From Streptomyces sp. PTY087I2 (GTDB taxonomy: Bacteria; Actinomycetota; Actinomycetes; Streptomycetales; Streptomycetaceae): DNA of 64,000 bases. Numbering within the stretch: the first letter of the stretch is position 1; each line of letters starts with the position of its first letter. Under the pieces are notes generated by a model. The model was not told the DNA's origin and searched no databases. It worked only from the letters and a program-made list of their open reading frames with translations. Positions 1 through 8,593 of this stretch are shown here, piece by piece. The position numbers and the translations under genes were made by a program. The DNA lies in contig NZ_LZRD01000029.1 in the NCBI RefSeq assembly GCF_001687325.1, forward strand, positions 20,655 to 84,654. Direction: 5' to 3'.

Positions 1-44
1 ACCCTAACGCGCAGGTGGGACAACGCCATCCCGCTTCCGCAACT

Positions 45-58
45 GTTCGCTGGGAGCG
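45..58 (-). promoter_or_regulatory. ClgR-type operator box (probably for clpP1, outside the window)
   Basis: The sequence GTTCGC-TGGGA-GCG matches the Streptomyces ClgR recognition pattern GTTCGC-N5-GCG, as I recall it from work on clpP1P2, lon and clpC. It lies upstream of whatever is transcribed leftward out of the window. tig is normally followed by clpP1 in Streptomyces, so the likely target is clpP1P2. The clpP gene itself is not visible. The motif match is seen; the target is inferred. Confidence 0.6.
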
Positions 59-117
59 CAAGGTCCGCAGTGCGCACAAGGGTTCCGGGGGCGCGCGGCG
101 ATCCGGCGCGCTACGCC

Positions 118-154
118 GACGGGCCCCGAACACATGATGCGTTCGGGGCCCGTC
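118..154 (-). terminator. Hairpin terminator of tig
   Basis: A perfect 14-bp stem (118-131 with 141-154; left arm GACGGGCCCCGAAC) with a 9-nt loop begins about 40 nt past the tig stop codon. There is no clear U-run, as is usual in Streptomyces. Confidence 0.8.
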
Positions 155-194
155 GTGACGGTCAGCGCGAGGCTGTCGCGGAGCGGAGCGAGGC

Positions 195-1595
195 TCAGGC
201 CTCGTTCTTCTCCTCGGCCTTGTCGTCCGCCTTGTCCTCGGTGGCGGCCTCGGCCGTCTCCGTGGCCTCGGCGACCTCGTCCTCGTCGTCCTCCAGGTCG
301 ACGATCTCACCGTTGGTGTCGACGACCTTGGCGGCCTCGACGACGACGGCGAGCGCCTTGCCGCGGGCGACCTCGCCGACGAGCATCGGCACCTGGCCGC
401 CCTCGACGACGGCCTGGGCGAACTGGTCGGGGCTCATGCCGGAGGAGGCGGCACGCCGCATGAGGTGCTCGGTGAGCTCCTCCTGGTTGACGTTCAGCTT
501 CTCCTTGTTGACGAGCTCGTCCAGGATGAACTGGGTCTTGATGCCCTTGATGGCCTGCTCGGAGGTCTCGTTCTCGAACTCCTCCAGGGTCTTGCCCTGG
601 ATCTCGAGGTACTTCTCGAGGTCGAGGCCCATCTGACCGAGCTGGTGGTGCTCCAGGTTGTGCTTGCGGGTCTGGACCTCGTCCGCGAGCAGCTTCTCCG
701 GGATCGGGACCTCGGCGAGCTTCAGCAGCTCCTCCAGGACGCGCTCCTGGGCCTGGGTGGCCTGGTCGTACTGCTTGGTGGTCTCCAGGCGCTTGCGGCT
801 GTCGGCCTTCAGCTCCTCCAGCGTGTCGAACTCGCTGGCCATCTGGGCGAAGTCGTCGTCCAGCTCGGGGAGCTCACGGGCGGCGACGGCGGTGACCTTG
901 ACGGTGACCTCCGCGTCCTTGCCCTCGGCGGAGCCGCCCTTCAGCTGCGAGGTGAAGGTGGCCTCGCCACCGGCCTCCAGGCCGGTCACGGCCTCGTCGA
1001 TGCCGTCGAGGAGCTCGCCGGAACCGATGGTGTACGAGACACCGTCGGCCACGCCGTCCTCCAGGACCTCGCCGTCGACCTTGGCCTGAAGGTCGATCGT
1101 GACGACGTCGCCGTCGGCGGCGGCGCGCTCGACCGGGTTGGTGGAGGCGAAGCGCTCGCGGAGCTGCTCCACGGCCTTCTCGACCTCTTCGTCGGTGACC
1201 TCGAGGGCGTCGACGGTGACCTCGATGCCGGAGTAGTCCGGGATCTCGATCTCGGGGCGTACGTCAACCTCGGCGGTGAAGGCCAGCAGCTCGCCGTCCT
1301 TCAGCTCGGTGATGTCGACCTCGGGCTGGCCGAGGACGTTCAGCTCACCCTCGTTGACCGCCTCGGTGTAGAACTTCGGGAGGGCGTCGTTGACGGCCTC
1401 CTCCAGCACCGCACCGCGGCCGAACCGCTGGTCGATGACCCGGGCGGGGATCTTGCCCTTGCGGAAGCCCTTCACCGTGACCTGCTGGTTGATCTTCTTG
1501 TACGCCGCGTCGAGGCTGTCCTTGAGCTCCTCGAAGGGCACCTCGATGCTGAGCCGAACCCGAGTCGGGTTCAGGGTCTCCACGGCGCTCTTCAC
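195..1595 (-). CDS. tig: Trigger factor, ribosome-associated chaperone and prolyl isomerase
   Basis: The product, about 466 residues, is the ribosome-docked chaperone that meets nascent chains. The N-terminal ribosome-binding signature GFRKGK is at residues 43-48. A middle FKBP-like prolyl isomerase domain (roughly 155-245) and a long helical substrate-binding C-terminal region follow. The protein ends in a low-complexity acidic/Ala tail rich in E, D, A and K. The start is taken as GTG at 1595, because AAGGAGAC sits 6-7 nt upstream and the protein then begins VKSAVETL like family members. A longer open frame upstream lacks this support. The gene is monocistronic here, ending at a strong hairpin. 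tRNA-Pro lies just upstream on the same strand. In Streptomyces tig is commonly next to clpP1P2. Confidence 0.97.
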   Translation of the reverse strand: MKSAVETLNPTRVRLSIEVPFEELKDSLDAAYKKINQQVTVKGFRKGKIPARVIDQRFGRGAVLEEAVNDALPKFYTEAVNEGELNVLGQPEVDITELKDGELLAFTAEVDVRPEIEIPDYSGIEVTVDALEVTDEEVEKAVEQLRERFASTNPVERAAADGDVVTIDLQAKVDGEVLEDGVADGVSYTIGSGELLDGIDEAVTGLEAGGEATFTSQLKGGSAEGKDAEVTVKVTAVAARELPELDDDFAQMASEFDTLEELKADSRKRLETTKQYDQATQAQERVLEELLKLAEVPIPEKLLADEVQTRKHNLEHHQLGQMGLDLEKYLEIQGKTLEEFENETSEQAIKGIKTQFILDELVNKEKLNVNQEELTEHLMRRAASSGMSPDQFAQAVVEGGQVPMLVGEVARGKALAVVVEAAKVVDTNGEIVDLEDDEDEVAEATETAEAATEDKADDKAEEKNEA

Positions 1596-1745
1596 GGTTC
1601 GGTCTCCTTGGTGGCTGACTTCTTGGGGTTCTGCTCGACCGCCGATCGGCGGCTTCGCGGACCGAGCCCGGTACATCAGACACACGGGCACGCATTTTGC
1701 ATAGTAACGGCAAGGGGGAGGACTCCCACAATGCGATCTTGCCGG

Positions 1746-1822
1746 TGGTCGGGGTGGCCGGATTCGAACCGACGACCTTCCGCTCCCAAAGCGGACGCGC
1801 TACCAAGCTGCGCCACACCCCG
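1746..1822 (-). tRNA. tRNA-Pro (anticodon UGG)
   Basis: The minus strand folds as a 77-nt tRNA including an encoded CCA (1746-1748). The acceptor stem pairs CGGGGTG with CACCCCG, the discriminator base is A, the anticodon loop is TTTGGGA (anticodon TGG), and the T-loop TTCGAAT is present. It lies about 150 nt upstream of tig on the same strand. Confidence 0.95.
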
Positions 1823-2012
1823 TCGGTGCGACACGTAGGGTACATGCACGGCGACCGTGGGATCCGCCGCTTTACGGAGCGGCTCCACCGGGCCGGGGAC
1901 GGTCACGGCACGGGTCCGGTCCGGCGGCCGGCACAACGGGTGTGCGGGCACCGCCGCCGACCCGCTACGATGCTCTTCGTGCCGCGGTCCACGGACCTGC
2001 GGTGCGACGCTT

Positions 2013-2086
2013 GCGGGCGTAGCTCAATGGTAGAGCCCTAGTCTTCCAAACTAGCTACGCGGGTTCGATTCCCGTCGCCCGCTCCA
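2013..2086 (+). tRNA. tRNA-Gly (anticodon UCC)
   Basis: A 74-nt tRNA with encoded CCA (2084-2086). The acceptor stem pairs GCGGGCG with CGCCCGC, the D-loop contains AATGGTA, the anticodon loop is CTTCCAA (TCC) and the T-loop TTCGATT is present. It is divergent from tRNA-Pro across about 190 nt. A TACGAT hexamer about 40 nt upstream (near 1970) may be its -10 element. Confidence 0.95.
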
Positions 2087-2166
2087 CGCAGTCGAGGGCC
2101 GGGCCGGAGGATGATCCTCCGGCCCGGCCCTCGCGTTTGTCCGGGCTCCGCTGTACGGGCTCCGCG

Positions 2167-2361
2167 TCAGAAGCTGATCTGGTTGATGGTGTCGGCCAGC
2201 GAGTCCATGAACCTGTTGATCGACGGGGCCATGCCCGTCGATGCCAGGAAGAAGCCGAAGAGCACGGCGACGATCGCGGGACCGGTCTTGATGGAGCCGC
2301 CACGGATCATTACCACCAGGATGACCGCGAACAGCAGCACCATAGACAGTGATATAGCCAC
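2167..2361 (-). CDS. Small conserved-type membrane protein
   Basis: A 64-residue protein with two hydrophobic helices: residues 5-20 (MSMVLLFAVILVVM region) and residues 27-43 (GPAIVAVLFGFFLASTG). A short amphipathic tail ends in ISF. It starts at GTG 2361; ATG 2343 is an alternative. GC3 is lower at the 5' end than in neighbouring genes. It ends about 80 nt from tRNA-Gly, transcribed towards it. I recognise it only as a kind of small membrane protein often found in Streptomyces; no function can be assigned. Confidence 0.7.
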   Translation of the reverse strand: MAISLSMVLLFAVILVVMIRGGSIKTGPAIVAVLFGFFLASTGMAPSINRFMDSLADTINQISF

Positions 2362-2861
2362 GTCTGATCACACCCTCGGTCGGTCCGCCTTGCCGGCCCG
2401 GAAGCGTGCACCACCGCGCGCCCCGTCGCCTCCATCGTGCCACCAACTCCCCCGTGGTTGCTGCCGGGTGACGGAACGGGGTGACGGGATCCCGCCATCC
2501 TTGACGGCCGACGCCGTCGCGGCGACGGGTGCGGGCGCGGGGCGACGGCCGCGCCGGGCCCGGGAAGCGGTCGGGAGCGGGGCCGCGCAGCCGCTCCCTG
2601 TGCGCCGGCTGTGAAAACGCGGCGGCCGAATATCCGTCACCGTGACCGTTTCCGCATCCCCACACTTCATTCACAGCCAATTGGCGGCGCGGATGCGACG
2701 TAATTCACGTCGGCCAACTCCCTGGCGGTATGCCCTGTTTAAGCGGGATCAATGGTGTCATAGCGGGCAGTGTTCGACGGTTTCACATTCGAGCGGAGGG
2801 GAACACGCGATATCTCCCCGCAGTTTTACGCGAGGCAATCGACCGGTCTAAGGTGCCTTAG
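2362..2861. other. 500-bp intergenic region with divergent promoters and palindromes
   Basis: No convincing gene is present. From about 2625 the base composition drops well below the local GC level, typical of promoter DNA. Palindromes include GCCAATTGGC (2676-2685) and CGACGT-N5-ACGTCG (2696-2712), plus the ribosome-site palindrome listed separately. These lie between the small membrane protein (leftward) and the acyltransferase (rightward). Confidence 0.6.
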
Positions 2862-2862
2862 A
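2847..2862 (+). promoter_or_regulatory. 16-bp palindrome covering the ribosome-binding site
   Basis: TCTAAGGTGCCTTAGA is a perfect inverted repeat (7-bp arms, TG centre). It contains the only plausible Shine-Dalgarno (AAGGTG) of the following gene and touches its ATG. It could be a protein operator or an RNA hairpin that hides the ribosome site. The structure is seen; the role is inferred. Confidence 0.5.
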
Positions 2863-4028
2863 TGTTCCAAGCTCCGAGCGCATTTCAGAGGGCCCCGCTC
2901 CCCCCGGCGACCCGGGAGTCGGAGCCCAGACACGAGCGGACGCTCACCGCCACCGCGCCCCGGGCCGCCGCCGGGACCAGCGCTCCGGGTGCCGCCGCTC
3001 CGGCACCCGCGGCGGCGAGGAAGCGTGACCCCTACTTCGACAATGTGAAGTATCTGGCCATCGTCCTCGTCGCGGTGGCGCACGCCTGGGAACCCGTGAT
3101 GGACGGCAGCCGGGCCACCCGGGCGCTGTACATGATCGTCTACATGTTCCATATGCCGGCGTTCATCCTCATCTCCGGCTATTTCTCCCGGTCGTTCGAC
3201 ATGACGGCGCCCAAGGTGAAGCGGCTGATCACCTCGGTCGCGGTGCCGTACGTGCTGTTCGAGACGGCCTATTCGCTCTTCAAGCGGTACGCGGACGACT
3301 CGCCCGACATGGCGATCAGCCTGGTGGACCCGTTCTTCCTGACCTGGTTCCTGATCGCCCTGTTCATCTGGCGGGTGACCACGCCGATCTGGCAGGCGAT
3401 CCGCCATCCGCTGCCGGTGGCGCTCGCCATCGCCGTGCTCGCCTCCGTCTCCCCCGACATCGGCGACGACCTCGATCTCCAGCGGGTGCTCCAGTTCCTG
3501 CCGTTCTTCGTGCTCGGCCTGCTGCTGAAGCCCGAGCACTTCCAGCTGGTCAGGCGGCGCGAGGTGCGGCTGCTGTCCCTGCCGCTGTTCGCCGGTGCGC
3601 TGCTCTTCGCGTACTGGGTCGCCCCGCGGATGCAGCTCGGCTGGTTCTACCGCGCCAACAGCGCCCAGGAGATGGGCGCTCCGTGGTGGTCGGGCGCGGT
3701 GATGACGCTCGCGATGTTCGGCTGCGCGCTGGTGCTGACGGTCGGCTTCCTGGCCTGGGTGCCCGGCAGCGCCCGGTGGTTCACGGTGCTCGGCGCCGGC
3801 ACGATCTGCGGCTATCTGCTGCACGGCTTCCTGATCAAGGGGGCCGAGTACGCGGGCCTGTTCGGCCGCTACACCTGGCTCTCGGACCCGGCCGGGCTGG
3901 TCGTCGTCTCGCTCGTGGCGGCGGTGGCCGTGACGCTGATGTGCGCCCCGCTGGTGGGCCGCGCGCTGAAATGGGCCACCGAGCCGGAGATGAACTGGGC
4001 GTTCCGGAAGGCCACCGCGAAGCGCTGA
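2862..4028 (+). CDS. Acyltransferase-3 family integral membrane protein
   Basis: A 388-residue protein. An Ala/Pro-rich cytoplasmic N-terminus (1-45) precedes about ten membrane helices. The start of the membrane domain, RDPYFDNVKYLAIVLVAVAH (Asp-Asn then His in the first helix), followed by FHMPAFILISGYF, is characteristic of acyltransferase-3/OatA/fucose O-acetylase-like proteins, which move acyl groups from the cytoplasm to sugars or other acceptors at the membrane. The acceptor cannot be told from sequence. The gene stands alone, with a long upstream region and a terminator downstream. The Shine-Dalgarno lies within a palindrome, hinting at special control. Confidence 0.85.
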   Translation: MFQAPSAFQRAPLPPATRESEPRHERTLTATAPRAAAGTSAPGAAAPAPAAARKRDPYFDNVKYLAIVLVAVAHAWEPVMDGSRATRALYMIVYMFHMPAFILISGYFSRSFDMTAPKVKRLITSVAVPYVLFETAYSLFKRYADDSPDMAISLVDPFFLTWFLIALFIWRVTTPIWQAIRHPLPVALAIAVLASVSPDIGDDLDLQRVLQFLPFFVLGLLLKPEHFQLVRRREVRLLSLPLFAGALLFAYWVAPRMQLGWFYRANSAQEMGAPWWSGAVMTLAMFGCALVLTVGFLAWVPGSARWFTVLGAGTICGYLLHGFLIKGAEYAGLFGRYTWLSDPAGLVVVSLVAAVAVTLMCAPLVGRALKWATEPEMNWAFRKATAKR

Positions 4029-4073
4029 GCCCCGGAGGTCCGGCGCTTTCACCGCCCCTCCCCGCCACTCCCC

Positions 4074-4109
4074 CTGATCCACCCGTCGGCCCCGCCGCGG
4101 GTGGATCAG
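4074..4109 (+). terminator. Hairpin terminator after the acyltransferase gene
   Basis: A perfect 12-bp stem (4074-4085, CTGATCCACCCG, with 4098-4109) and a 12-nt loop, 45 nt after the stop codon. The rest of the 324-bp gap before the antiporter (to 4352) has no gene; it holds an A/T-richer promoter-like segment at 4180-4270 and the CTTGA repeats. Confidence 0.75.
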
Positions 4110-4276
4110 TGCGTTTCCGGGTTGGCCGGATTCTTTCGGTCCGCCCGGTCTCAACCCGCCTCCCCCCGCAGTGGAGTTGACGAGACACCTTCAGGAACGA
4201 ACCAGACAAAAGCTGACAATGCGACAGATCCATAGTTGCAGCGTCAATCGTTCGGTAAACTAATTACTGATGGATC

Positions 4277-4303
4277 CTTGATGGCCCCTTGACCAGCTCT
4301 TGA
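4277..4303 (+). repeat. Three CTTGA direct repeats at 11-bp spacing
   Basis: CTTGA occurs at 4277, 4288 and 4299, exactly 11 bp apart (about one helical turn), in the leader of the antiporter gene. This spacing would place the same sequence on one DNA face. It may be a regulator site or chance. Confidence 0.45.
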
Positions 4304-4352
4304 CCGAACCCGAAGGAACAGGCTCATCGGACACGCAGACACCCTCCTCGCC

Positions 4353-5537
4353 ATGGGCGGCGCCTTCCTGGCCGCTGCCGTCCTCGCCCGCCTCGGCGGC
4401 CGTATCGGGCTGCCGACGATCCCCCTGTTCATCCTGGCCGGGATCCTCCTCGGCCCGCACACCCCCGGATACACCCTCCTCTCGAACCCGCACGACCTGG
4501 AGATGCTCTCCGCGCTGGGACTCGTCCTCCTGCTCTTCTACCTGGGGCTCGAGTTCCACATGGACGACCTCAAGACGGGTGGCCGGAAGATGGCCATCGC
4601 GGGCGGGACGTATCTCTTCCTGAACGTCGGCGCCGGACTCATATTCGGCTTCGCGCTGGGCTGGGGCACCTCGGAGGCGCTGGTCCTCGCCGGTGTCCTC
4701 GGTATCTCCTCGTCCGCGATCGTCACGAAGATCCTGGTGGACCTCGGGCGCATCGGTAATCCGGAGACCCGCCCGATCCTCGGCATCATCGTCGTCGAGG
4801 ACATCTTCCTCGCCCTGTATCTCGCCGCGCTCCAGCCGATCCTGTCCGGTGCGGACAGCCTGTCGGCCGCGCTCGTCGACGGCGGCAAGGCCTTCGGCTT
4901 CCTGCTGCTGCTCGCGCTGGCCGCCCGGTTCGGCACGAAGCTCATCGGCAAGCTCATGAACACCAAGGACGACGAGCTCCTCGTCATCTCGTTCCTGGGT
5001 GTGGCCGTCTTCGTCGCCGGTGTCTCCGAGATGTTCGGCGTCGCCGACGCGATCGGCGCGTTCATGGTCGGCCTGATGCTCGGCTCCACCGCGTCGGGCG
5101 ACCGCATCCTCAAGCTCGTCCACCCGCTGCGGGACGCCTTCGGCGCGATCTTCTTCTTCGCCTTCGGCCTCTCCATCGACCCGGGTGACCTGCCGAGCGT
5201 GCTGTGGCCGGTGGTGGCGGCCGTCGTGCTGACGCTCGCCATGAACATCGCGGCCGGACTCGCGGCGGCGAAGGTGTACGCCTTCGGCGCGCAGGCCACG
5301 TCCAACATCGCCACCACGCTGGTGGCCCGCGGTGAGTTCGCGCTCATCCTGGCCACGATGGCGGCGGCCGCCGGACTGGACCAGCGGCTCTCGCCGTTCA
5401 TCGCCGGTTATGTCCTCCTGCTCGCCGTCCTCGCGCCGCTGGCCGCCGGACGTTCGCACTGGCTGGCCCGCATCCTGCCGGGCGGCCGCAAGAAGGACGA
5501 CAACCAGGATCAGGAGCAGGTCCCGGTGTCGGTCTGA
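4353..5537 (+). CDS. CPA2-type monovalent cation/proton antiporter
   Basis: A 394-residue membrane protein with about 12 helices, matching the Na+/H+ exchanger (KefB/CPA2-like) domain. Family features visible include GLPTIPLFILAGILLGPHTPG near the N-terminus, LLLFYLGLEFHMDDL, the helix GVLGISSSAIVTKIL, and FFFAFGLSIDP in the second half. There is no C-terminal RCK/TrkA nucleotide domain; only a short charged tail follows the last helix. It probably exchanges K+ or Na+ for protons. The start is uncertain: ATG 4353 has no nearby ribosome site, whereas GAAGGAAC at 4311-4318 suggests translation may begin some 30 nt earlier at a non-standard codon. A composite terminator follows. Confidence 0.9.
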   Translation: MGGAFLAAAVLARLGGRIGLPTIPLFILAGILLGPHTPGYTLLSNPHDLEMLSALGLVLLLFYLGLEFHMDDLKTGGRKMAIAGGTYLFLNVGAGLIFGFALGWGTSEALVLAGVLGISSSAIVTKILVDLGRIGNPETRPILGIIVVEDIFLALYLAALQPILSGADSLSAALVDGGKAFGFLLLLALAARFGTKLIGKLMNTKDDELLVISFLGVAVFVAGVSEMFGVADAIGAFMVGLMLGSTASGDRILKLVHPLRDAFGAIFFFAFGLSIDPGDLPSVLWPVVAAVVLTLAMNIAAGLAAAKVYAFGAQATSNIATTLVARGEFALILATMAAAAGLDQRLSPFIAGYVLLLAVLAPLAAGRSHWLARILPGGRKKDDNQDQEQVPVSV

Positions 5538-5558
5538 CCCGGCATCTGCTGAGCACCA

Positions 5559-5622
5559 CCGAACGGCGGAGAGGCGCCCCGATACCCGGCCTCCGGGTGA
5601 CGGGCGCCTCTCCGCCGTTCGG
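5559..5622. terminator. Composite bidirectional terminator
   Basis: A perfect 21-bp stem (5559-5579 with 5602-5622) encloses a second hairpin, ACCCGG-CCT-CCGGGT (5584-5598). It sits between the converging antiporter and phosphatase genes and could serve both. Confidence 0.85.
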
Positions 5623-5654
5623 CGTCCGCCCGTCCCTCTGCGGTGCGGGCCGCC

Positions 5655-6818
5655 TCAGGCCCGGCGGGAGAGCAGCAGCAGCGCCCGGTCGTCGTTGACG
5701 TCCTTGGCGCAGGCCTCGATCAGATGCCAGGCGGCGCCCTCGAAGCCGGTGGAGACATAGCGGTCGGCCTCGCCCGTCAGCCGGTCGATGCCCTCGGCGA
5801 TGTCCCGGTCGGAGGCCTCCACCAGTCCGTCGGTGAAGAGCATCAGGACGTCACCGGGTGCGAGCGAGCCCTTCACCGCGTCGAACTCGGCCCCGTCGTA
5901 GACGCCGAGCAGGGGCCCCTCCCCCGACTTCTCCTCCCACTGGCCGCTGCCCGCGTGCAGCTGGAGGGCGGGCGGATGGCCCGCGGAGTAGATCTCGTAG
6001 TCGCCCGACTCCAGGTCCAGCACCAGGTGGATGGAGGTGGCGAACCCCTCGTCCCAGTCCTGGCGCAGCAGATAGCCGTTGGCGGCGGGCAGGAAGGCGT
6101 GCGGGGGCAGCGAGCCGAGCAGCCCGCCGAAGGCGCCGGACAGCAGCAGGGCCCGGGAGCCCGCGTCCATGCCCTTGCCGGAGACGTCGGTGAGGACGGC
6201 CTCCAGGGTGCGGCCCCCGTGGGTGCGGGCCGCGACGACGAAGTCCCCGGAGAACGACTGGCCGCCGGCCGGGCGCAGGGCCATCTCGCGGTGCCAGCCC
6301 TGGGGCAGCCGGGGCAGGGAGCTCTGGACCCGGATGCGTTCGCGCAGGTCGAAGAGCATCGTGCCGCCGCGCCGCCAGGGCACGCCGACCCGGGCCCGGA
6401 ACTGGGCGAGGATCAGCCCGAAGAACCCGCAGGCGGCGACCACGAGCACGGTGCCCGGGGTGACCCGGGCGGGGCCGTCCAGATACGGGCCGAGGGTGAG
6501 CGCCTCGATGATCAGGGCGCCGGCGGCCGTCGCGTACAGGCCCAGCAGGCTGGAGGGGCGCAGCAGGAGGCCGCCCGCCACGATGGGCAGGGCGAGGGCG
6601 GCCGGGTCGATCCAGACCGGGCTGACGACGGTGGCGAGGGTGATGGCCGGGATCGTCAGCAGCAGACCGGCCAGGGCGATCCAGTCGGAGCCGTCGCCGC
6701 GGAAGTAGTCGACCCCGGATTTGCGCAGCCCGATGCGGGCCCGGTGCATCTTTCTGCGCCACCGGGCCCAGAAGTCGTCTGTTCCTCCGGTACGGGCCAC
6801 TGCGGGGACCCTATCCAC
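5655..6818 (-). CDS. Membrane-anchored PP2C/SpoIIE-type protein phosphatase
   Basis: About 387 residues. The N-terminal third has several hydrophobic helices (IALAGLLLTIPAITLATVV, LALPIVAGGLLL, LGLYATAAGALIIEAL, VLVVAACGFFGLILAQF). The rest is a SpoIIE-like PPM phosphatase: SGDFVVAARTHGG, LTDVSGKGMDAG, FATSIHLVLD, SAGHPPALQL, DVLMLFTDGLVEA and a final DDRALLLL. The metal-binding Asp residues of DVSGKG and FTDG are present. It presumably dephosphorylates Ser/Thr in an anti-sigma antagonist or similar target; no partner is adjacent. GTG 6818 is chosen because GGAGG lies 7 nt upstream. It converges on the antiporter gene. Confidence 0.88.
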   Translation of the reverse strand: MDRVPAVARTGGTDDFWARWRRKMHRARIGLRKSGVDYFRGDGSDWIALAGLLLTIPAITLATVVSPVWIDPAALALPIVAGGLLLRPSSLLGLYATAAGALIIEALTLGPYLDGPARVTPGTVLVVAACGFFGLILAQFRARVGVPWRRGGTMLFDLRERIRVQSSLPRLPQGWHREMALRPAGGQSFSGDFVVAARTHGGRTLEAVLTDVSGKGMDAGSRALLLSGAFGGLLGSLPPHAFLPAANGYLLRQDWDEGFATSIHLVLDLESGDYEIYSAGHPPALQLHAGSGQWEEKSGEGPLLGVYDGAEFDAVKGSLAPGDVLMLFTDGLVEASDRDIAEGIDRLTGEADRYVSTGFEGAAWHLIEACAKDVNDDRALLLLSRRA

Positions 6819-6908
6819 CCGAACGCCTCCGGTGCAGGGGGACCCCGGTGACAATGCGCTCGAAATGGGGTCGACCGCGCGTTCCCGTCGGCCTTCTTCG
6901 GACGGGTT

Positions 6909-7742
6909 TCAGCCTTTTCCGCCGTCGGAGGGGCCGGTGGGCTGGCACCGGGGGCACCAGAAGAGGTTGCGGGAGACCAGGTCCGCGGTGCGGATCTCCG
7001 TACCGCAGATGTGGCAGGGCAGGTTGGCGCGCCGGTAGACGTAGACCTCGCCGCCGTGGTCGTCCTTGCGGGGCGGGCGGCCCATGGCCTCGGGGAGGTG
7101 TTCGGGGCGGACGGTGTCGATGCGGTTGTGGCGTACGCCTTCGCGCATCAGCTCCACCAGGTCCGCCCAGACCGTGTCCCACTCGGCGCGGGTGAGGTCA
7201 CGGCCCGCGTGGTACGGGTCGATGCCGTGGCGGAAGAGGACCTCGGCGCGGTAGACGTTGCCGACGCCCGCGATGACCTTCTGGTCCATCAGCAGGGCGG
7301 CGATGGTGGTCCGGCTGCGGGAGATCCGCTGCCAGGCGCGCTCCCCGTCCTCGTCGCCGCGCAGCGGGTCCGGGCCCAGGCGCTCGTGTATCGCGCGCTT
7401 CTCGGGCTCGGTGATCAGGGCGCAGGTGGTGGGGCCGCGCAGATCCGCGTAGTGGTCCGCGTCGGCCAGGCGGAGGCGGACCGTGTCGGTGGGCGGCGGC
7501 GCCGGGGCCGTACCGAAGCCGAGCTTGCCGAAGAGGCCGAGGTGGATGTGGACCCAGCCGGTGTCGCCGAAGCCGAGGAAGAGGTGTTTGCCGTGGGCGT
7601 CGGTGGCGGTGAGGGTGTGCCCGTCGAGCAGGGCGGCGCTGTCGGAGAACTTCCCCTGCGGACTGCTCACCCGGACCGGTGCGCCCACGAACCGTTCGGC
7701 GTGGTCGTCGGCGAGGCGGCGGATGGTGTGGCCCTCGGGCAC
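6909..7742 (-). CDS. nei: Fpg/Nei-family DNA glycosylase / AP lyase
   Basis: A 277-residue base-excision repair enzyme that removes oxidised bases and nicks the backbone. After the initiator residue the protein starts PEGHTIRRL, giving the catalytic N-terminal Pro and Glu; PEG rather than PELPE points to the Nei branch. The helix-two-turn-helix region contains MDQKVIAGVGNVYRAEVLF. The C-terminal zinc finger is C-x2-C ... C-x2-C (PCHIC and WCPRC). The start is GTG 7742, with AGGAG 7 nt upstream; longer in-frame extensions would bury the catalytic Pro. It lies about 100 nt downstream of rpiB, past a strong hairpin, so it probably has its own promoter. Confidence 0.93.
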   Translation of the reverse strand: MPEGHTIRRLADDHAERFVGAPVRVSSPQGKFSDSAALLDGHTLTATDAHGKHLFLGFGDTGWVHIHLGLFGKLGFGTAPAPPPTDTVRLRLADADHYADLRGPTTCALITEPEKRAIHERLGPDPLRGDEDGERAWQRISRSRTTIAALLMDQKVIAGVGNVYRAEVLFRHGIDPYHAGRDLTRAEWDTVWADLVELMREGVRHNRIDTVRPEHLPEAMGRPPRKDDHGGEVYVYRRANLPCHICGTEIRTADLVSRNLFWCPRCQPTGPSDGGKG

Positions 7743-7794
7743 GGCGGGGCTCCTGCGATAGGCGACAGCGGGTGGCGGTGACGGTGACATGACC

Positions 7795-7823
7795 GTGCCG
7801 CCGGGTCCGGGACCCGGCGGCAC
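7795..7823 (-). terminator. Hairpin terminator of rpiB
   Basis: A perfect 13-bp stem (GTGCCGCCGGGTC at 7795-7807, pairing with 7811-7823) with a 3-nt loop, just past the rpiB stop. Confidence 0.8.
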
Positions 7824-7842
7824 ACAAGGAGTGGGAGCGGGG

Positions 7843-8331
<489 letters not shown>

Positions 8332-8593
8332 GGAGCGAAGTGTGGCACGAACTCCGCGGGGCAGCCGTCAGCGGGGTCGAAAGGCCCGATTCGATGAATC
8401 GTAGGCCGGAGCCCGGTTTTGTGTGGCGAACACCACTCGGACAACGATCAGGCAAACGATCCGAAAGAGGGGGTTCCCCTTCCGCCTTGTATCGGGCTTG
8501 AATGCGTGGCCTTGTCTTCGCACACCCCACGGGCACCAACCCCACGGCGGAGCAGGGCGCACCCTCATGCTCGAAAAGGTAAGGAATCCCCCC

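Noticed and set aside
1746..2086. tRNA genes as an integration site for a mobile element
   Set aside because: Both tRNAs are intact, no integrase gene or duplicated tRNA 3' end is seen, and flanking genes are core-type.
2847..2862. Iron-box (DmdR/IdeR) reading of the palindrome before the acyltransferase
   Set aside because: The iron box has TTAGG ... CCTAA with a longer centre; the order of bases here (CTAAGG-TG-CCTTAG) does not fit.
4180..4352. c-di-AMP (ydaO-type) riboswitch in the antiporter leader
   Set aside because: None of the conserved ydaO sequence blocks is present and the leader is too short.
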